Of a DNA stretch of 64,000 nt, positions 60,901 through 64,000 are shown one piece after another; the first letter of the stretch is position 1; every line of letters starts with the position of its first letter. The notes under the pieces are model-generated. The model was not told the origin of the DNA, made no database searches, and saw only the letters and a program-made list of their open reading frames with translations. Both the position numbers and the translations under genes were made by a program. The stretch comes from Nonomuraea spiralis (GTDB taxonomy: Bacteria; Actinomycetota; Actinomycetes; Streptosporangiales; Streptosporangiaceae), in NCBI RefSeq assembly GCF_014648435.1, contig NZ_BMRC01000032.1, positions 1 to 64,000 of the forward strand. Reading direction: 5' to 3'.

Positions 60901-63900
60901 CGACGGCGTCTCGGTCACGCCGTTCTCCCGGTCCGGCGGCACGTCCGAGTCCAGCTCGATCCTCGACATCTGGGGCAGCGAAGAGCTGACGATCGAGTTC
61001 GGCCGCCAGTACATCCTGCGCAGCACCGTCGATCTCACCCTCACCGGCTCCGAGAGCTCCGAGAACGGGTTGCCGACCGGCGAGCGGATCCCGGTCACCA
61101 GTCCCTCGACGACGTCCACGACCGGCACCGCGCTGTTCACGATCTCCGAGTTCGACGCGCTGCTGATGTACGCGGAAGGCGACCTCGACCTGCCCTCCCA
61201 CCTGGTCGCGGACGCGGTCGAACGGTTCCTCAACGGCAGCCTGACCCTCGACAGGAGCCTCGCGGTCCCGCTGCTCCAGCGCTACGTCCTGGACATGGCC
61301 CAGTCGGGGACCACCAACGAGTACACCGACCGCCACACCCCGCAGGCCCTGCTGCCCAAGATCAAGGAGGTGACCGGGCTCTACACCCCCGCCGCCGGGA
61401 GCCCGCAGCAACAGCTCGACCTGGCCCTGGGCCACGCCGCCGACCAGCTCGAACGCTCCAGGGACGTGGTGCTCGCGCCCCCGTACGACCGGACGGTCGG
61501 CGCCAGCTCGTCCGAGTCGCTGAGCCTGACGGACGAGAACGGCAACCCGGTCGACATCATCGACGCGGTCAGGAGCGCGGTGCAGGACGCCGTGCCGGGC
61601 GCGCTGGACGGGAGCCCGACCCTCGGCGAAGAGCTGAACGTCGACTTCTCCAGCGACGCCGCGCTGATCCACGTCGTCGACATGTGGTCCAGCCGCGGCT
61701 TCGAGCGGAGCTACCACGTCCAGCAGGGCCCGGAGATGACGCAGGCCGAGGAGGTGACGGTCAGGGTACGCCTCGAACCCGTCGGCAATTCGCGCCGGGC
61801 CAGGTTCCTCAGCAGGACCTCGCAGTCCGGGGTCATCGGCCAGCACTACCGGTACACCGATCTGTCGCATTCGGAGTCGTACAACGGGTCCTACTCCGTG
61901 GGCCTCGACCAGAGCGCGAACGGCCAGGGCGACGGCCAGGGCAGCGGCCTGTCCACCGACCGTGGACGCGGCTACTCCGGCTCCACCAACCACCAGGGCA
62001 CCCGGCTCCAGCGGATCGGCCTGTTCCTCGGGCTGACCCGGGTGGAGCAGCAGATGAAGCTGGTCATCGAGGTCGAGCGCAGGCCCGTACGCGCGGGCAA
62101 GGCCCCGGACGACGGCAAGGTGATCGCCGGTGTCAGGGCGGCGGCCAACGCGCTCCGGGGCAGGCCGCGCACCGCGCCGCCGGTCACCTACGACGCCACG
62201 CTGGTGCGGCGCATCCCGACCGGCATGACCAGGCCCGCGGCCGAGGACCCGGGGCCGGTCGTCATGGCCGCCGACCCCCGGCAGGCCGAGCTGCTGCCCG
62301 GCTACTACACGCAGGCGTTGTGGGAGGACCCGAACAGGCCCAGCCTGAGCGAGGTCATCACCAACCAGCTCACCAAGATGCTGGGCGCCGCGGCGGTCCA
62401 GGAACGCCGTCCCGAGCTGGTCAGGCGGCTCTCGGTGTCGGGCCTGCTCACCGCCTTCGAGCGGATGACGGGCCCCTTGGGCGAGCCGATCGTCAGGGTG
62501 TCCAGGCAGAAGTTCAAGGACCAGGGCGTGACGGTCACGGTGCACGCCCGCACGTCCGACCTGACCATCGTGGCCGGCCCGTACGACGGCGAGAAGGGCC
62601 AGGTGGACCGTAAGGCCGACGCCCAGAACGTGACGGTCTCCCGCGGGCGGACGACCCCGGTGGGCTGGGGCGGCAACATGTCAGACGGGGTGTCCGGGCT
62701 CAACGGCGGCGTCCGGGGCGGGGAGCAGACGTCCGACAGCGTCAGCGACCACCACGGCGCCCGCCGCGAACGCAGCATGTTCGAGAAGGGCAAGCTGTAC
62801 ACGGTCCGCCTCCGGGTGGACTACGACGTCGACTACCAGTACGTCGCCCGGCTGCGCGACGGCAACGAGCATCCGGTCGGCGACCCCGTCCACATGCCGA
62901 ACGCGTCGAGCGGCGAGGTGGACGTGATCATGTTCGGCGAGGAGATCGAGGAACTGCGCGCCCGCATGGAGTCGAACGTGCGCCTCGCGCCGCCGAGTCC
63001 CGGTGGGCCGGCGCCCGCGACGTACACGTTCGTGCCCGACTCCGCGAATCAGGGGCCGATCCAGACCCTCCAGGAGGCCCGCCTGGCCGCCCGCGAGCGC
63101 GGCGAGGTGACCCAGGTGGCGGTGTGGGAGCCGGACGGCGTCCACCGCTTCCGCGCGATGCCCGACGGCACGCTGTACAGCGAGACGCCCGACGGCGGCT
63201 TCGCCGACGCGTTCGCGAGCCTGGCCCCCGAACTCCTGGACGCGGCCCAGGACGTCGGCCTCGACCTGCGCGACCTGTTCATGAACTCCGGCACGCCCGG
63301 CACCTTCACCGACCAGGTCCAGGCCGCGCTGAAGGCCCTCGACGCCCTTCCCGCGCCCGCCGCACCGGCCTGGCCCGCCCCCGCGACCGATACCGGCGGG
63401 CAGCCGGCCCCGGTGGGCGGCAGCGTGGCGCAGGGCGTGACGCCGGCCGCCGGGATGCCGTCGCCCGCGATCGAGAACACGCCGTTCAGCAGGTCGGCCC
63501 GTCCCGAGGGCGTGCCCGACCTGACCATGGACGAGCTGCACGAGCAGCCCGTCTCCGCCGTCGATCTCGGCGGCACCGCCGCCCACGTCGGCTGGACCGG
63601 CGAGAACGAGCTGACCCTCCAGTTGCCGGGCGTGCCCGACCAGCACGTACGCGTGCTGATCGAGGACCCGGGCCAGGGCCTGAACGCGCTCACCGAGCCG
63701 CGCGCGGGCACCCCCGAGGACCCGCACCTGCTGCGGATCTCGGGTCGCGTGCACCCCGACCTGGTCTCGTCGATCCTGGTCCACGACCTCTCGCACGTCG
63801 CCCAGACGGCGACCGCGACGGCGGCCGGCATGCCGCAGGGCGTGATCAGGACGTCCCCGAACGGCGAGCACACCGAGGGCACCGACCTCTGCCTGCTCCC

Positions 63901-64000
63901 CCGCCTGGACGAGCACACCCACCTGTCCGGCAAGTGGCACGCCGCCACGGACCCGGCCACGCGGGAGCACCTGGCGGCGGCGATCGACGCCCTCGCCGAG
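54962..64000 (+). CDS. Giant WXG-linked protein, possible type VII effector or toxin (3' end outside)
   Basis: From GTG 54962 (GTGA overlap with the WXG100-like gene) the frame is open for 3,013 codons to the window end; no stop was met in any segment I checked. Visible parts: an N-terminal helical module (1-140, with WSSPASADFVSRAKFLYGHE, a WXG-type turn), a hydrophobic stretch (146-190), a Pro/Gly/Asp/Gln linker (about 380-640), a segment 640-940, a coiled coil (950-1077, with KADRQLDQGHEERARKARQE), then about six degenerate Gly/Ser-rich beta modules (1233-2630). Near the end, DLVSSILVHDLSHVAQ starts another domain. The layout fits polymorphic toxins or surface proteins linked to type VII systems. 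Any C-terminal toxin and immunity gene would lie beyond the window. Confidence 0.75.
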   Translation, partial: MTHSGTGPQGTTAQESSGQTSAEPAVQIDRDVQPVWETEVLPDWVSNWLLPMLSAGQKWPGASESGMSKLALAYGDLAVGVVGTAPRAGGAVRAVATGWSSPASADFVSRAKFLYGHEAGMAGVAGNSESFKSQAHNFAVETQYSKISVNVAFWITVVAIAIALLVAFFTAGSSTALIGPYAAAARAAISRILVRLAMVGARQLGVSRLARVTTLSGATGRGVITRLLGSSIGRELIEEIGEEFFIDAATQYQQIQMGTRKDWDWKKSRAAIIGAGSGALAGTALAGPMSNVTRHMPGFPGRAMTTGLTNTIASPFGSVIANRVVYGEWENPFTVDSIMGGFMGGAGRTGSISPFNPEVYTTLANPVTALASAYDTAARTDAARAGGGDPGAGGGNPPGGGPAPAGGGPVPGGTVHTGAPAPNQNDDVRRGAPPSSATDPDATPRRGSNSRDNRQDDTNREPRADNTNDNTDDTADDNDTTPQTPDQQSRGNRTPQNAPDPTQDDSQAPDPAQNDSQQDDSQQDTGDKQPSGNRTAAPDAQTTADDSNRPATPDTTDDTAGPDISQSQDDQQNPQQDDQQDPQQTPQQDPQQTPQQTAQQDTQQDNRPGPAPAQQADGPATQSAAAPDDAPPTPVPVIVRARTALMDSLTVDFPGAVVGPNGDLLIPTADGGVRVIRAATMRRVRSALDARAEQVTDADELQAEATALVMLAAQMEETRQPATSRPGTVTSRPVPGTRYVADARPGTQLQPEEVHTGADAVRPHHFQGQGVVSVTWSADGTTLIVRTQNNGTHYFRPVVGNMTEGLMGETELSRNNSERRPHVVHFAPGMDPSQVSRVWLHEITDTLQKTQETGTGRRRGFLRRRQTTSEPTQDMCAQAQLNELAFMAEQWRQARTPQEQRLLALDIDGVSRQLAERGHTPPLPPWAPAQASRPTQAAPLPNALPTQEELPGVIDALKRAEQALKDQVAAKRKTAEEAGEAAAKSRIEARKADRQLDQGHEERARKARQETRNHRATQQRHTRIADAYEAALQEATRARQEYEQLLMARRQIGRPQARGEVSIEFTVARLAAQATQHHAAYLQALAEALPQEISLAGAQPTGRLAHLSALTTAVNTMLKNNGVQQSFTANELEQAIRADFHKAVSPDGLVLQVGQHGKAAEVRIKLSLADLVEVIDPAIKGSEMMVGLFFQAARTASAGQAGSFGLSMGFDTTVLAKLLPEDNVLRTFGELFGVGLGASLGRNWSTGGGAGMYAQGGSVSDNRSESLLFDAAATWTVDIRTGQDKNWRGTTVVDTGAPGDPAGQRLWFSHSVTDQPARKLAKIPGRMRGAEMPNVIVQSMSNLEDALDLLATALGGDYAEVGTAPRDALRSYVTQELPHRLRTAVNGGLERVFTRDGKPHARVRAESRVVLVASTPVGGATSEEWEEEVLVDFVGTPGGASTGGSLEGNVSAGFKHPALDGVDLGEYEPSIGPKVRGARPSSRSYSATANKQAIHPSVHRKTSPKQSYRLMVVTTFTVEVVGKPPVTLKPVLSEVFADMRESAAYRFGLPVDSEALVYKNGQPVTDAKGNHVLRGDPSTDPPPGRKPELPEWLGDGPGQMRGAGPALVQEIEGLDKIRQDVLKELAERGIIPKTVNGVPQYSSNDLTRASQILNEQEVMEQLSEHRIRSAYDTLAQDGIVLDLTLQGLNSAPEHYMLRLSLKQDFNQWSYVGHTDAQTVVNLDIGSDTSARAIGKSRTYSGGASVSESDGPNEGQDGLSHDAGVNGGGNRTRSVGSSAGGTVNVVTLQESNGPVAIFSLSHDMTVDLLHNGTTTEISSHRGSAQLVFAADLLPSTKPTPPARLGRMSPKLRAKARLLHMDVGQALDAARRVLPRGMTADSVAFQHLMSFLSVRNLVAHPKLLNRPLTTDVAVRPEHGTTRSSLSVSGEVGETEVLGVVDQVTGEILFGLGSAGISWGGSSGLSTGASVSGSDLDGGGTSSDGVSVTPFSRSGGTSESSSILDIWGSEELTIEFGRQYILRSTVDLTLTGSESSENGLPTGERIPVTSPSTTSTTGTALFTISEFDALLMYAEGDLDLPSHLVADAVERFLNGSLTLDRSLAVPLLQRYVLDMAQSGTTNEYTDRHTPQALLPKIKEVTGLYTPAAGSPQQQLDLALGHAADQLERSRDVVLAPPYDRTVGASSSESLSLTDENGNPVDIIDAVRSAVQDAVPGALDGSPTLGEELNVDFSSDAALIHVVDMWSSRGFERSYHVQQGPEMTQAEEVTVRVRLEPVGNSRRARFLSRTSQSGVIGQHYRYTDLSHSESYNGSYSVGLDQSANGQGDGQGSGLSTDRGRGYSGSTNHQGTRLQRIGLFLGLTRVEQQMKLVIEVERRPVRAGKAPDDGKVIAGVRAAANALRGRPRTAPPVTYDATLVRRIPTGMTRPAAEDPGPVVMAADPRQAELLPGYYTQALWEDPNRPSLSEVITNQLTKMLGAAAVQERRPELVRRLSVSGLLTAFERMTGPLGEPIVRVSRQKFKDQGVTVTVHARTSDLTIVAGPYDGEKGQVDRKADAQNVTVSRGRTTPVGWGGNMSDGVSGLNGGVRGGEQTSDSVSDHHGARRERSMFEKGKLYTVRLRVDYDVDYQYVARLRDGNEHPVGDPVHMPNASSGEVDVIMFGEEIEELRARMESNVRLAPPSPGGPAPATYTFVPDSANQGPIQTLQEARLAARERGEVTQVAVWEPDGVHRFRAMPDGTLYSETPDGGFADAFASLAPELLDAAQDVGLDLRDLFMNSGTPGTFTDQVQAALKALDALPAPAAPAWPAPATDTGGQPAPVGGSVAQGVTPAAGMPSPAIENTPFSRSARPEGVPDLTMDELHEQPVSAVDLGGTAAHVGWTGENELTLQLPGVPDQHVRVLIEDPGQGLNALTEPRAGTPEDPHLLRISGRVHPDLVSSILVHDLSHVAQTATATAAGMPQGVIRTSPNGEHTEGTDLCLLPRLDEHTHLSGKWHAATDPATREHLAAAIDALAE
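56702..56749 (+). repeat. 24-bp tandem repeat in the Gln-rich linker
   Basis: Two identical 24-base units (56702-56725 and 56726-56749, encoding DPQQTPQQ twice) with imperfect copies on both sides, inside the giant gene. In-frame units of eight codons can change number without breaking the protein. Confidence 0.8.

Noticed and set aside
55135..62613. Long plus-strand frame of about 2,490 codons in another phase
   Set aside because: It is Arg/Pro/Gly-rich noise from the same GC bias. The frame starting at 54962 is in step with the WXG100-like gene overlap and carries the coiled coil and membrane segments.

Overview
The window is a 64 kb stretch of very GC-rich DNA with strong third-position G/C bias, many GTG starts, four-base ATGA/GTGA overlaps inside operons and few TTA codons. 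This is typical of an actinomycete. The mix of giant WXG-linked proteins, secreted polymer hydrolases and many ABC/regulator cassettes suggests a Streptosporangiales-type soil organism (Nonomuraea-like). That placement is inference; there is no rRNA or tRNA gene in the window to confirm it.

Region 1 (1-5.8 kb): the start of a DUF3105 membrane protein, a TetR-type regulator that has lost its DNA-recognition helix, an HXXEE membrane protein, a BlaI/M56 (BlaR1-like) regulatory pair, a YitT/YczE-like membrane protein, a nucleotidyltransferase-like protein, a 56-residue protein, and an ECF sigma factor with a co-transcribed membrane-anchored partner. Two copies of TTCTAC-N5-GTAGAA, one before blaI and one before the DUF3105 gene, suggest a small BlaI regulon.

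Region 2 (5.8-10.2 kb): glycerol catabolism, with glpK and glpF on the minus strand and glpD divergent on the plus strand.

Region 3 (10.2-13.8 kb): probably the most interesting locus. Four minus-strand genes lie in the order MFS exporter, a 21-residue peptide with a near-perfect ribosome binding site, an MccB-like adenylating enzyme with an N-terminal RRE-like domain, and an MccF-like S66 carboxypeptidase. A 15-bp-arm hairpin lies between the peptide and the enzyme gene. This is the gene content of microcin C clusters, but the peptide ends in Phe rather than the Asn that MccB needs.

Region 4 (13.8-19.3 kb): a lipoprotein, a scar where a histidine kinase lacking its ATPase domain abuts a fragment of a cation-diffusion-facilitator gene, then an ECF sigma / zinc anti-sigma / ABC transporter operon, and a divergent nucleoside-hydrolase lipoprotein.

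Region 5 (19.2-28.4 kb): an Opp-type peptide ABC transporter, a secreted M9 collagenase with PKD and PPC domains, and a LysR regulator.

Region 6 (28.4-39.3 kb): a LacI-controlled locus with GH38 alpha-mannosidase, a sugar ABC importer, a GH5 enzyme and a secreted GH85 endo-beta-N-acetylglucosaminidase. Together they look like a pathway for cutting, importing and dismantling mannose-type N-glycans. Matching CTAAACCG-type palindromes sit before both transcription units.

Region 7 (39.3-48 kb): a second peptide-type ABC transporter with fused ATPases, a ROK repressor and an MlrC-like M81 metallopeptidase.

Region 8 (48-54.1 kb): a membrane-anchored trypsin-like protease, a VOC protein, a cold-shock protein with a terminator in its leader, asnB, an SseB-like protein and a small unknown.

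Region 9 (54.2-64 kb): YbaB-like, WXG100-like and a giant protein open for at least 3,013 codons to the window edge. It has a WXG-type N-terminus, membrane segments, a Gln/Asp-rich linker, a coiled coil and about six degenerate Gly/Ser-rich beta modules. It looks like a very large type VII-associated surface protein or effector.
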